A stretch of 64,000 bases of DNA from Parahoeflea alexandrii (GTDB lineage Bacteria; Pseudomonadota; Alphaproteobacteria; Rhizobiales; Rhizobiaceae): contig NZ_JAPWHB010000005.1 in NCBI RefSeq assembly GCF_027214025.1, positions 382,575 through 446,574 on the forward strand, read 5' to 3'. A program made the translations under genes and the position numbers. The number at the start of each line of letters is the position of its first letter. The first letter of the stretch is position 1. The notes under the pieces are model-generated. The model saw only the letters and a list, made by a program, of their open reading frames with translations, was not told where the DNA came from and ran no database searches. Below are positions 55,214 to 63,222 of the stretch, piece after piece.

Positions 55214-55241
55214 TCCGGGGCTGGGATTTGCCGTCCCCGGA
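55214..55241. repeat. Intercistronic hairpin before dgcA-like gene
   Basis: A 7-bp perfect inverted repeat (TCCGGGG / CCCCGGA) with a 14-base loop lies in the 66-base gap between the secreted-protein and DgcA-like genes. No U-tract follows, so it is more likely an mRNA processing or stability element than a terminator. Confidence 0.4.
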
Positions 55242-55268
55242 CAATCCAATCCCGAGGAGCCGTCACCG

Positions 55269-57317
55269 ATGGTGCAAGTCAACGATCCGCTGCTGCAACC
55301 CTATCAGCTCAAGCATCTGACGCTGAAGAACCGGATCATGACCACCAGTCACGAACCGGCCTATCCCGAAGACGGCATGCCCAAGGACCGCTACCGCGCC
55401 TACCATGTCGAACGTGCCAGGGCCGGCATCGCCATGACCATGACGGCAGGCTCTGCTGCGGTCTCGAAAGACAGCCCGCCGGTTTTCAACAACGTGCTGG
55501 CCTACAAGGACGAGGTCGTAGGCTGGATGAGGAAGCTCACCGACGAGTGCCACGAGCACGGCTGCGCGGTGATGATCCAGTTGACCCATCTCGGCCGCCG
55601 CACCCACTGGAACAAGGGCGACTGGCTGCCGGCGCTCTCGACCAGCCACCAGCGCGAGCCGGCGCACCGGGCCTTCCCGAAGAAGATGGAAGACTGGGAC
55701 ATCGCCCGGGTGATCACCGATTACGCCGACGCCGCCGAGCGCATGGCCGAGGCCGGTCTCGATGGCGTCGAGCTCGAATGCTACGGCCACCTTATGGACC
55801 AGTTCATGTCGCCGCTGACCAATGAGCTCGATGGACCCTATGGCGGCAGTCTGGAAAACCGCGCCCGCTTCGCCCTCGATGTGGTTGCGGCGATCAGGGC
55901 GAGGGTCGGCGAAAAGCTGCTCGTCGGCATCCGCTACACCGCCGATGAGACTGCGAAGGGCGGGATCAACGAGGAAGAAGGCGTCGCCATTGGCCACATG
56001 TTCAAGGCATCGGGTCAGGTCGATTTTCTCAATGTCATCCGGGGCCAGATCCACACCGATCCGGCGATGACCGATGTCATCCCGGTTCAGGGCATGCGTT
56101 CGGCCCCGCATCTCGATTTCGCAGGCCGCATCCGCGCCGAAGTCGGGTTGCCGACATTCCATGCAGCCCGCATCCCGGATGTGGCCACGGCCCGGCATGC
56201 CATCTCCGAGGGCAAGCTCGACATGGTCGGAATGACCCGCGCCCACATGGCCGATCCGCATCTGGTTCGGAAGATCATGGAAGGCCGCGAGGATGACATC
56301 CGCCCCTGTGTCGGCGCCACCTATTGTCTCGACCGGATCTACCAGGCGGGGGACGCGCTCTGCATCCACAATCCGGCCACCGGCCGTGAACTCACCATGC
56401 CGCACACGATCCCGCGCGCCGAGACGTCGAAGCGCGTCGTCATCGTCGGCGCCGGGCCTGCGGGCCTCGAGGCGGCCCGCGTCGCCGCCGAGCGCGGGCA
56501 CCGGGTCACGGTGTTCGAGGCGCAGCCCGACCCGGGCGGCCAGATCCGGCTGACCGTGCAGAACCAGCGCCGCAAGGAAATGATCGGCATCATCGAGTGG
56601 CGCATGGCGCAATGCGCCGCCCGCGATGTCGAGTTCCGTTTCAACACATGGGCTGAAGCCGAAGATGTGCTGGCCGAGAACCCCGACGCGGTGATCATCG
56701 CCACCGGCGGCCTGCCGCACACCGAGGTTCTGGAAGCAGGCAACGACCTGGTGGTCTCAAGCTGGGATCTGATCTCCGGCGACGTCAAGCCGGGCAAGCA
56801 GGTCCTGATCTATGACGACGCCGGCGATCATGCCGGACTGCAGGCCGCTGAGGTGGCCGCTGCCGCCGGCGCCTCGGTCGAGATCATGACGCCCGACCGC
56901 AGCTTCGCGCCCGACGTGATGGCGATGAACCTGGTGCCCTACATGCGGTCGCTGCAGGACAAGGACGTGACCTTCACCGTCACCTACCGGCTGACCTCGG
57001 TCGAGCGCGATGGCAATCGGTTGAAGGCCATCATCGGCAGCGATTACATGCCGCTCGCCAAGACGCGCCATTTCGACCAGGTCGTCATCAACCACGGCAC
57101 TTTGCCGCTCGATGAGCTCTATTTCGAGCTCAGGCCGCAGTCGTCCAATCTCGGACAGGTCGATTATGACGCGTTCATTGCAGGCAGGTCGCAGACCCTG
57201 AACGGCGGGCCCACGGATGGCCAGGGTTTCCAGCTGTTCCGCATCGGCGACGCGATTGCCGCGCGCAACACCCATGCCGCCATCTACGATGCGCTGAGGC
57301 TGATGAAGGAGATTTGA
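55269..57317 (+). CDS. NADH:flavin oxidoreductase, DgcA-like demethylase
   Basis: A 682-residue flavoprotein. The N-terminal OYE-type FMN barrel (about residues 8-350) is followed by an Fe-S region CVGATYC-x11-C (about residues 348-366) and an NAD(P)/FAD domain with VVIVGAGPAGLEAARVAAERGH (about 391-412). It matches the trimethylamine dehydrogenase group and is most like DgcA, dimethylglycine demethylase. Only three Cys fall in the Fe-S region, as I recall for DgcA. A GAGGAG site precedes the ATG. Same strand as the MttB gene, so sequential demethylation is plausible. Confidence 0.9.
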   Translation: MVQVNDPLLQPYQLKHLTLKNRIMTTSHEPAYPEDGMPKDRYRAYHVERARAGIAMTMTAGSAAVSKDSPPVFNNVLAYKDEVVGWMRKLTDECHEHGCAVMIQLTHLGRRTHWNKGDWLPALSTSHQREPAHRAFPKKMEDWDIARVITDYADAAERMAEAGLDGVELECYGHLMDQFMSPLTNELDGPYGGSLENRARFALDVVAAIRARVGEKLLVGIRYTADETAKGGINEEEGVAIGHMFKASGQVDFLNVIRGQIHTDPAMTDVIPVQGMRSAPHLDFAGRIRAEVGLPTFHAARIPDVATARHAISEGKLDMVGMTRAHMADPHLVRKIMEGREDDIRPCVGATYCLDRIYQAGDALCIHNPATGRELTMPHTIPRAETSKRVVIVGAGPAGLEAARVAAERGHRVTVFEAQPDPGGQIRLTVQNQRRKEMIGIIEWRMAQCAARDVEFRFNTWAEAEDVLAENPDAVIIATGGLPHTEVLEAGNDLVVSSWDLISGDVKPGKQVLIYDDAGDHAGLQAAEVAAAAGASVEIMTPDRSFAPDVMAMNLVPYMRSLQDKDVTFTVTYRLTSVERDGNRLKAIIGSDYMPLAKTRHFDQVVINHGTLPLDELYFELRPQSSNLGQVDYDAFIAGRSQTLNGGPTDGQGFQLFRIGDAIAARNTHAAIYDALRLMKEI

Positions 57318-57321
57318 CTTA

Positions 57322-57353
57322 TAACGCATTGCGTTATGTAACGTGTTGCGTTA
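57322..57353. promoter_or_regulatory. Two tandem palindromic operators of higBA
   Basis: TAACGCATTGCGTTA (57322-57336) is a perfect 15-bp palindrome around a central T; TAACGTGTTGCGTTA (57339-57353) is a second copy with two mismatches in one arm. They are centred 17 bp apart, ten bases before the higB ATG, and are typical sites for HigA autorepression. A TTGACT (57314-57319) could supply the -35 box. Confidence 0.7.
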
Positions 57354-57362
57354 TGCTGCTTC

Positions 57363-57647
57363 ATGATCCTTGGGTTCGATGATCCGGAAGCTGAGTTGAT
57401 TTGGGCAGGCACTCGTAGCCGTCGCCTTCCTTACGATATTCAAGCCACGGCCTTGCGAAAATTGCGTTTGCTCAATCAGGCCATGGTCCTGACGGACCTC
57501 CGAATACCGCCGGGCAACCGCCTCGAAGCGTTGAAGGGGAACTGGTCGGGTTGGCACAGCATCAGGATCAACAGCCAATGGCGCATTTGCTTTGTATGGG
57601 AAGATAGAGGACCCAGAGATGTCAAAATCGTCGACTATCACGACTGA
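57363..57647 (+). CDS. higB: HigB-type toxin (RelE/ParE superfamily)
   Basis: A 94-residue toxin of the HigB/RelE type, ribosome-dependent mRNA interferases. The compact pattern of two helices and a beta sheet is visible, with LPYDIQATALRKLRLLNQA (about residues 22-40), WHSIRINSQWRICFVW (about 64-79) and a final VKIVDYHD. It comes first, before the antitoxin, as is usual for HigBA. The end overlaps the higA start by 29 bases. Two palindromes upstream should be the autoregulatory sites. Host genes around it are metabolic, so it may be a recent or stabilising insertion. Confidence 0.92.
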   Translation: MILGFDDPEAELIWAGTRSRRLPYDIQATALRKLRLLNQAMVLTDLRIPPGNRLEALKGNWSGWHSIRINSQWRICFVWEDRGPRDVKIVDYHD

Positions 57648-57933
57648 TCTGCTGCCCAACCCGCATCCGGGCGAAATCCTTCTTGAGGAGTTTCTCAGGC
57701 CTATGGGGCTTAGCCAGAATGCAGTGGCGCGTGCCGTTCATGTACCGCCGCGGCGGATCAACGAAATAGTCCTGGGCAAGCGCGCCGTCACGGCTGACAC
57801 GGATCTGCGTCTTGCCCGGTTTTTCGGAATGTCCGAAGGGTTCTTTTTGGGACTTCAGGCGGATTTCGACATGATGGAACGCCGAAGGGTGATCGGCAAC
57901 GAGTTGAAGCAGATCGAGCCTTACGCAGCGTGA
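57619..57933 (+). CDS. higA: HigA-type antitoxin (XRE family)
   Basis: A 104-residue antitoxin with a helix-turn-helix (HPGEILLEEFLRPMGLSQNA, about residues 16-35, then VARAVHVPPRRINEIVLGKR), the HigA signature. It binds HigB and the operators upstream. It starts at an ATG inside the end of higB, 29 bases before that gene stops; a TTG nine codons earlier is less likely. After it, a 75-base gap leads to the convergent GH42 gene. Confidence 0.93.
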   Translation: MSKSSTITTDLLPNPHPGEILLEEFLRPMGLSQNAVARAVHVPPRRINEIVLGKRAVTADTDLRLARFFGMSEGFFLGLQADFDMMERRRVIGNELKQIEPYAA

Positions 57934-58008
57934 TTCTCATCCGCATGGCTGCTGCATTCGCACCTGTATGGGCCCTTTGTCCTCAATGCCTGTAGGTTTG
58001 GTCTGTTC

Positions 58009-59982
58009 CTAACTCCCAGTCCCCGAAGCAGGCATGATCGCAACCCCGGAAGGCTCCAGCACACGCTTGCCTAGCAGCAATTCTCCGCTCCAGCCCAGTT
58101 CCGCCAGGTCGAAGACCGTTTCGCCGTAATTAAACGCGAACACATGCCCGCCATGCCGCCTGAGCCGCACGCCTTCGGGGAGATCCGTGGTCGTCAGGCC
58201 AGCGTCGACCGCCATGCGCTGCAGGATGGTGCGCATCAACTCCGGATCCGGCCAGCCGCCAAGATAGTGGCGGTTTCCCCTGGCCACCAGCGCCGGCACG
58301 CCATCCTCGGCGATCAGGACCGTCCCGGTGTCGGCGCCAACCTCGAGATATTCGCGCCAGAACCGGATCGTGCCGCCGCCCTTGACCGGCACCGGCGTAT
58401 CCGCGCGCAGCGTTTCGATCCGGGACACCCGTACGTCGAGTACGCCCTCCGGCAACGCCGGCGGCAGGGCCTCGGGAATGACGAAATCGGCGGTCTTCGA
58501 GCCTGAGCGCGGGCCGATCAGCACATGGCCTTCATGCGACCTGATCGCTTCGATCAGCGTTTGCGACCAGGTGAACAGGCCGGGGATCACGACCAGCCCG
58601 TAGCCTTCGAGACTCGGCGTATCGGCGGCAACGAAGTCCACCGAAAGGCCAAGCCGCCGCAGCGTGCGGTAGAAGTCGAACACCAGCCGGAAATAGTCGA
58701 ACTCGCGGCCCTGCGGCTGGATCTCCCAGGCCCAGGCGGAAGCGTAGTCGAAGACGATCGCCACGTCTGCGCGCCCGATTTTGTCGTCGAGTTCGCCGCC
58801 AAGCTTTGCAAGCTCCTTCGCCACCTGCGCCGCCTCGAAATACCCCTCGGCCTCGACGGAGTCCGGGCGCAGCAGGCCCGCATGCATCTGCTCTTGCGCG
58901 AACGGCGCCTGCCGCCAACGGAAATAGCTTACCGTTTCGGCCCCGTGGGCGAAGGCCTCCCAGCTCCACAGCCGCACCATGCCGTCGCGTGGCGCGGGAT
59001 TGTGCGGCGCCCAGTTCACCGGCCCGGGCTGCTGTTCCATCACCCACCAGCGCCCCTTCGAAGTAGCGCGGTAGAGATCATGGTGGAAGGCCTGGAAATC
59101 AGGATCGCCGGCGCGCGCGAACTGCCGCTTCCAGGCATCGTCCTGATCGGAGCGGTCTTCGAGAAAACCGAGCGGATAGGAATCCCAGCTTGAAATATCG
59201 AGATCGGCCCCGACTGCGAAATGATCAAACGCCAGCGTCCGGCCCATGAAATTGTGGATCACGTCGCGGCCCGGCGAATGCGCCCGGATGATATCGGCCT
59301 GCGCCTTGTTGAAGCGCACCACCATGTCAGAGGCGTAGCGGCGGAAATCCATCACATGTGCCGGATTGGCTTCCGTCACCGTCAGGTTCGGCAGCTCCAC
59401 CTCGCCGAAATCAGCCACCTCCATCGACCAGAACACCGTACCCCAGGCACGGTTGAGCGCATCGGGGGACTGGTATTTCCGTTGCAGCCATTGCTGAAAC
59501 CCGGCGCGTGCCGCGGCGGAATAGGACAGCGTGGTGTTGTGGCAGTCATATTCATTGTCGGTCTGCCAGGCGCATACGCCCGGATGCTCGCCAAAGGCCC
59601 TGGCCAGCTTGAGTGTGATGCGCTTGCTCTCTTCCAGATAGCCGTCATGGGAAAAATCATAGTGGCGGCGCGAGCCGAACCCGCGCACCGATCCGTCGAC
59701 CCCCACCGGCAGCATGTCCGGCATCTCGTCCACCAGCCATTTCGGCGGCGTCGCCGTCGGTGTCCCGAGCACCACTTTCAGACCGGCGCCATGCAGGGTG
59801 TCGATGGCGCGGCGCAGCCAGTCGAAATCGTAGGCGCCGCGTTTGGGCTCAAGCCGCGACCAGGCGAATTCCCCGACCCGCACATGGGTCAGGCCGAGCC
59901 CCGCCATGCGCTCCGCGTCTTCCGTCCACTGGCTCTCCGGCCAGTGTTCCGGGTAATAGCACACACCGAGCGTACGGTTCAT
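58009..59982 (-). CDS. GH42 family beta-galactosidase
   Basis: A 657-residue glycoside hydrolase of family 42, which hydrolyses beta-galactosides. The opening GVCYYPEHWPESQW (about residues 6-19) is a family hallmark. The acid/base Glu is in WQTDNEYDCHN (about residues 139-149) and the nucleophile Glu is in WWVMEQQPGPVNW (about 313-325). A middle trimerisation domain and a beta-sandwich C-terminus follow. No signal peptide, so cytosolic. It is the last gene of a minus-strand operon, 21 bases after the SMP-30 gene. It probably works on imported oligosaccharides. Confidence 0.95.
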   Translation of the reverse strand: MNRTLGVCYYPEHWPESQWTEDAERMAGLGLTHVRVGEFAWSRLEPKRGAYDFDWLRRAIDTLHGAGLKVVLGTPTATPPKWLVDEMPDMLPVGVDGSVRGFGSRRHYDFSHDGYLEESKRITLKLARAFGEHPGVCAWQTDNEYDCHNTTLSYSAAARAGFQQWLQRKYQSPDALNRAWGTVFWSMEVADFGEVELPNLTVTEANPAHVMDFRRYASDMVVRFNKAQADIIRAHSPGRDVIHNFMGRTLAFDHFAVGADLDISSWDSYPLGFLEDRSDQDDAWKRQFARAGDPDFQAFHHDLYRATSKGRWWVMEQQPGPVNWAPHNPAPRDGMVRLWSWEAFAHGAETVSYFRWRQAPFAQEQMHAGLLRPDSVEAEGYFEAAQVAKELAKLGGELDDKIGRADVAIVFDYASAWAWEIQPQGREFDYFRLVFDFYRTLRRLGLSVDFVAADTPSLEGYGLVVIPGLFTWSQTLIEAIRSHEGHVLIGPRSGSKTADFVIPEALPPALPEGVLDVRVSRIETLRADTPVPVKGGGTIRFWREYLEVGADTGTVLIAEDGVPALVARGNRHYLGGWPDPELMRTILQRMAVDAGLTTTDLPEGVRLRRHGGHVFAFNYGETVFDLAELGWSGELLLGKRVLEPSGVAIMPASGTGS

Positions 59983-60003
59983 TTGGGCAGGCTCCGGACA
60001 GGG

Positions 60004-60894
60004 TCAGAGAATGTAGTCGGGCTCGAACCGGCCCTTGACCGGGTGATCGAGCAGGAAGATCGATCCGGCCTCGGGGTCGGCGGCAAGCGCTGCATCCGAG
60101 AGGCCTTCGCGTGCTGACGTCACCAGTAGTCTGTCAGCCTCGGCGCCGACGAAGGCGGGGCAGCTCGATTGGCTTGCCGGCACCTTGAGCGAGATGACCC
60201 GCTCGCCATCCGCCGAGTATCCGTCGATGCATCCCGCGCCCCATCTTGCATTCCAGATCATCCCGTCGTGGTCACACACCGCGCCATCGATCCCGCCGTC
60301 GCCGCCACGGTGATCGAAGAAGATTTCTGGCGAACCGGCGGGAAGGGCGGTTGTGGGATCGATAGCGACACGCATCAGCTTGCCCGCCATCGTGTCGGTG
60401 AAATAGGCGGTTGCGCCGTCGGGCGAGAAGCAGATCGCGTTGGGAATGGTGATGTCTGGGAACAGCGTTGTCACGTTGCCGCGCGCCACATGGTAGATTG
60501 CGCCGGCATGTTTTTCAGCACTCTTGCCCATGGTGCCGAACCACAGCGCACCGCAGGGATGCACCCGTCCGTCATTCGAGCGGGTTGCTGCGTTGTCTGC
60601 CTCGATCGCGGTGATGAGCTCCAGCTCACCCGTCGCCACGTGCCTCAGATGCAGCCCGGTCTCGGTGACAATCACCTGCCGGCTGTCATCGACCCGCGCA
60701 CAAACGCTGCCCATCAGCGGCAGATCGTGAACTTTCACGGCATCGATGGCCAGTTCGTACTGGTAGAGCTTGCGGCCGAGGATATCGAACCACCAGGCCG
60801 TGCCGGTGTGCGGATCGTAGCTCGGCCCCTCGCCAAGCGTGCAGGCAGGGGCGTTCAGCTTGCGTCCCGAGAATGCGGTTGGTTCAGTGGTCAA
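60004..60894 (-). CDS. SMP-30/gluconolaconase family lactonase
   Basis: A 296-residue six-bladed beta-propeller of the SMP-30/CGR1 type. Visible metal-site regions: CTLGEGPSYD near residue 20 (Glu), NDGRVHPCGALWFGTM (about 105-120, Asn) and SPDGATAYFTDT (about 152-163, Asp), which are the usual Ca/Zn ligands. In this operon it should hydrolyse galactono-lactone to galactonate. The TTG start at 60894 overlaps the aldolase stop (TTGA); no ATG or GTG lies near the expected N-terminus. The gene would read further upstream, but over the aldolase. Confidence 0.88.
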   Translation of the reverse strand: MTTEPTAFSGRKLNAPACTLGEGPSYDPHTGTAWWFDILGRKLYQYELAIDAVKVHDLPLMGSVCARVDDSRQVIVTETGLHLRHVATGELELITAIEADNAATRSNDGRVHPCGALWFGTMGKSAEKHAGAIYHVARGNVTTLFPDITIPNAICFSPDGATAYFTDTMAGKLMRVAIDPTTALPAGSPEIFFDHRGGDGGIDGAVCDHDGMIWNARWGAGCIDGYSADGERVISLKVPASQSSCPAFVGAEADRLLVTSAREGLSDAALAADPEAGSIFLLDHPVKGRFEPDYIL

Positions 60895-61529
60895 GACCCG
60901 TCCTCCTTGAGCTGATCGAAGGCCGCAATGGCAGCAGCGCCTCGGCGCGTAACTTCTTCGGCCGGCATCCCGGCCTTGTAGAGACTGGAGCCCAGCCCGA
61001 AGGTTCTTACGCCGGCCTTGGCATAGGCGGCGAAATCCTCGTTCGAAACGCCGCCGACCGCACCGACCGGCACATCCTTTGGCAGGACCGCGCGAATGGC
61101 GCTGATGCCAGAGGGGCCAAGAACGCTGGCCGGAAAGAATTTCAGCGCCGAGGCGCCCGCGGCACACGCGGCCAGGGCTTCGGTCGGCGTGAACACGCCG
61201 GGCATGGTCACCATGCCATGCGACGCGGCCTGGGCAATGACTTCCCGCTCGACATTGGGGCTGACCATCAACCGCCCGCCGACACTTTCGAGGCGGTCGA
61301 CATCATCCACCGACAAGACTGTCCCGGCTCCGATCAGCACCTCTTTCGGCGCGCGCTTGACCGCGATCTCGATCGACCGGAACGGGTCGGGCGAATTGAG
61401 CGGTATTTCGATCGCCGTGAAGCCCGCCTCGATAAGGCCGTCGACAATCGCGGCGGTTTCATCGGGCTTGATGCCGCGCAGGATGGCCACTAGGCTGCGC
61501 GTCATCGCAGGAAACTTGATCCGCATCAT
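60891..61529 (-). CDS. dgoA: 2-dehydro-3-deoxy-6-phosphogalactonate aldolase
   Basis: A 212-residue class I aldolase of the KDPG/KDPGal family, which cleaves KDPGal to pyruvate and glyceraldehyde 3-phosphate. The catalytic Lys is in AGASALKFFPA (about residues 123-133), and VAILRGIKPDET near residue 13 and IGAGTVLSVDD (about 65-75) are family segments; the catalytic Glu is in AIEIPLNSPDP. The ATG at 61529 overlaps the dgoK stop. It is chosen as DgoA rather than Eda because of the adjacent DgoK. Confidence 0.94.
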   Translation of the reverse strand: MMRIKFPAMTRSLVAILRGIKPDETAAIVDGLIEAGFTAIEIPLNSPDPFRSIEIAVKRAPKEVLIGAGTVLSVDDVDRLESVGGRLMVSPNVEREVIAQAASHGMVTMPGVFTPTEALAACAAGASALKFFPASVLGPSGISAIRAVLPKDVPVGAVGGVSNEDFAAYAKAGVRTFGLGSSLYKAGMPAEEVTRRGAAAIAAFDQLKEDGS

Positions 61530-62455
61530 TGGTCTTGCCGATCCCCGTTGGTGTTGGAAAAACGCTGCCAGGATTCCAGTAGCCCGCGGCGGACGGCCAC
61601 GTCGGCTTCAATGCCGCGAACCTTGACCCCGCATTCGGTGAGTGCCGCGTGGTATAGCCGTTGCAGTGCCCCGCTCGCCACCAGCCCGACTTGCTCGTCA
61701 CCGCTGATCCCCGCGCCGGCGAACTCCGCACCGATCAGCAGCCCCGACAGCCGGGCCCGGTTGTCACTGGCCTGATGGTCATGGAGCAATTGTCCAGCCC
61801 GGATCGAAAACAGGTGGTGCGTGGTCTTCGCCGGCTGGTTCCAGCCATCGCGGACGCCGGTCAGAAAGGCCGGGTCATTGGCGTCGACGCTGCCGTCGCC
61901 GGTGGAATGCCTGAGGATGGTCTTGCCGCTGATGACGGAAAACAATTCTCCCGTCATGAAGGTCTCGAAGGCGGTGACCGTCGCGCCGTCCATGCTGACC
62001 CACTTCGAATGCGTCCCCGGCATGCAGTAGCGCTCGCCACCGGGCATTTCCAGATGCGCGCCAAGCAATTGCGTTTCCTCGCCGCGCATCACGTCGGGTT
62101 CGGCTTCCGAGCGCACGGCCAGCCCTGGAATAATGATGATCCGCCGCGCCGTGCCGGGCACGATGGTCGCTGTCTCGCCGATTGTGGTGACGTCGGCCGG
62201 GGTGTCGATGTAGCCGGCTTCGACCCACCCCTGGCGAGATCCTGCCATGCCGCAGATGACCACCGGCAGGTGATCGGCGGCAGAGAGAGCGGCGAGATGG
62301 GTTTCGAGCACCGGCTCAAACCCGCGCTCGGCAACCTCGCTCATGCCCTCGTGGCTGCGGTGTTCGGCGAGCACAGTTCCGTCCGCCGACATCAGCCAGA
62401 GACGGAAGCTCGATGTCCCCCAGTCGACGGCAACAAGGGCGGGTGTTTTGCTCAC
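61526..62455 (-). CDS. dgoK: 2-dehydro-3-deoxygalactonokinase
   Basis: A 309-residue kinase of the DgoK family, which phosphorylates 2-dehydro-3-deoxygalactonate. The opening VAVDWGTSSFRLWLMS (about residues 8-23) is the phosphate-binding hallmark, followed by GMSEVAERGFEPVL and CGMAGSRQGWVEA (about residues 67-79); PGTHSKWVSM (about 150-159) lies in the sugar site. The start is a GTG at 62455 overlapping the SDR stop (GTGA). It forms the third step of the galactose pathway here. Confidence 0.94.
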   Translation of the reverse strand: MSKTPALVAVDWGTSSFRLWLMSADGTVLAEHRSHEGMSEVAERGFEPVLETHLAALSAADHLPVVICGMAGSRQGWVEAGYIDTPADVTTIGETATIVPGTARRIIIIPGLAVRSEAEPDVMRGEETQLLGAHLEMPGGERYCMPGTHSKWVSMDGATVTAFETFMTGELFSVISGKTILRHSTGDGSVDANDPAFLTGVRDGWNQPAKTTHHLFSIRAGQLLHDHQASDNRARLSGLLIGAEFAGAGISGDEQVGLVASGALQRLYHAALTECGVKVRGIEADVAVRRGLLESWQRFSNTNGDRQDQ

Positions 62456-63222
62456 ATCATGCCTCCATCGGCAATCAGCACCTGCGCGGTAATCATCGCC
62501 GAGGCGCCGGATGCCAGGAACAGGCAGGGCCCGACCATGTCTTCCGGTTCGATCGCCCGCTTGAGGCATTGCCGGTCGATCATCGCCGCAAGACCTTCTT
62601 CGGTGACCCAGAGCTCCTTCTGCCGCTCCGTCATCACCCAGCCCGGCGCGATGGCGTTGACGCGGATGCCGTCAGGACCAAGCCGCCCGGCAAGCCCCTT
62701 GGTCAGCCCGACGATCCCCGCCTTGGCGGCGGTGTAGGCGGGCATTGAACCGATGTTGAGCATGTAGGATGTAGAGGTGAAATTGACGATCGTGCCGCCG
62801 CCCGCCGCGATCATTCCCGGCGCCACGGCCTTGGCGGTAAAAGCCACCGGCCGCAGGTTGATAGCGTGGTTTTCATCCCAGTACTCGCCGGTCATGTCGA
62901 GCAGTTCATGCCGGTCGTCGAGCGCCGCATTGTTGACCAGTACCCGCGTTGGGCCATGCGCGGCTTCGGCCTGCGCAACCGCCCGGCTGATCGCCTCGAG
63001 ATCCTTGAGATCGGTATGAATGAACAGGGGCGCGTGCCGGCTTGTGCCCGCCAGACGGTCGGCAAGCGCCCGGCTTGGCGCCTCGGCGATATCGATGAAC
63101 GCAACCCGGGCGCCCTGTGCGGCAAAGCCCTCGGTCAGTGCCGCGCCGATGCCGCTGCCGCCGCCGGTGATCAGCACCGCCTTGTCCTTGAGGTCTGGAA
63201 ATGTCGCTGTCTGCTCGCTCAT
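62452..63222 (-). CDS. SDR family sugar dehydrogenase, likely D-galactose 1-dehydrogenase
   Basis: A 256-residue classical SDR: LITGGGSGIGAAL (about residues 17-29), NNAALD (about 92-97) and the catalytic YTAAKAG (about 161-167). Rhizobial D-galactose 1-dehydrogenase belongs to this type. Because it sits between the alpha-galactosidase and dgoK, it most likely oxidises galactose to galactono-lactone. The start overlaps the alpha-galactosidase stop by one base (TGATG). Alternatives such as fucose or another aldose dehydrogenase cannot be excluded. Confidence 0.85.
   Translation of the reverse strand: MSEQTATFPDLKDKAVLITGGGSGIGAALTEGFAAQGARVAFIDIAEAPSRALADRLAGTSRHAPLFIHTDLKDLEAISRAVAQAEAAHGPTRVLVNNAALDDRHELLDMTGEYWDENHAINLRPVAFTAKAVAPGMIAAGGGTIVNFTSTSYMLNIGSMPAYTAAKAGIVGLTKGLAGRLGPDGIRVNAIAPGWVMTERQKELWVTEEGLAAMIDRQCLKRAIEPEDMVGPCLFLASGASAMITAQVLIADGGMM

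Noticed and set aside
55263-56720. Minus-strand frame of about 485 codons opposite the dgcA-like gene
   Set aside because: Antisense shadow; the plus strand has clear flavoprotein motifs.
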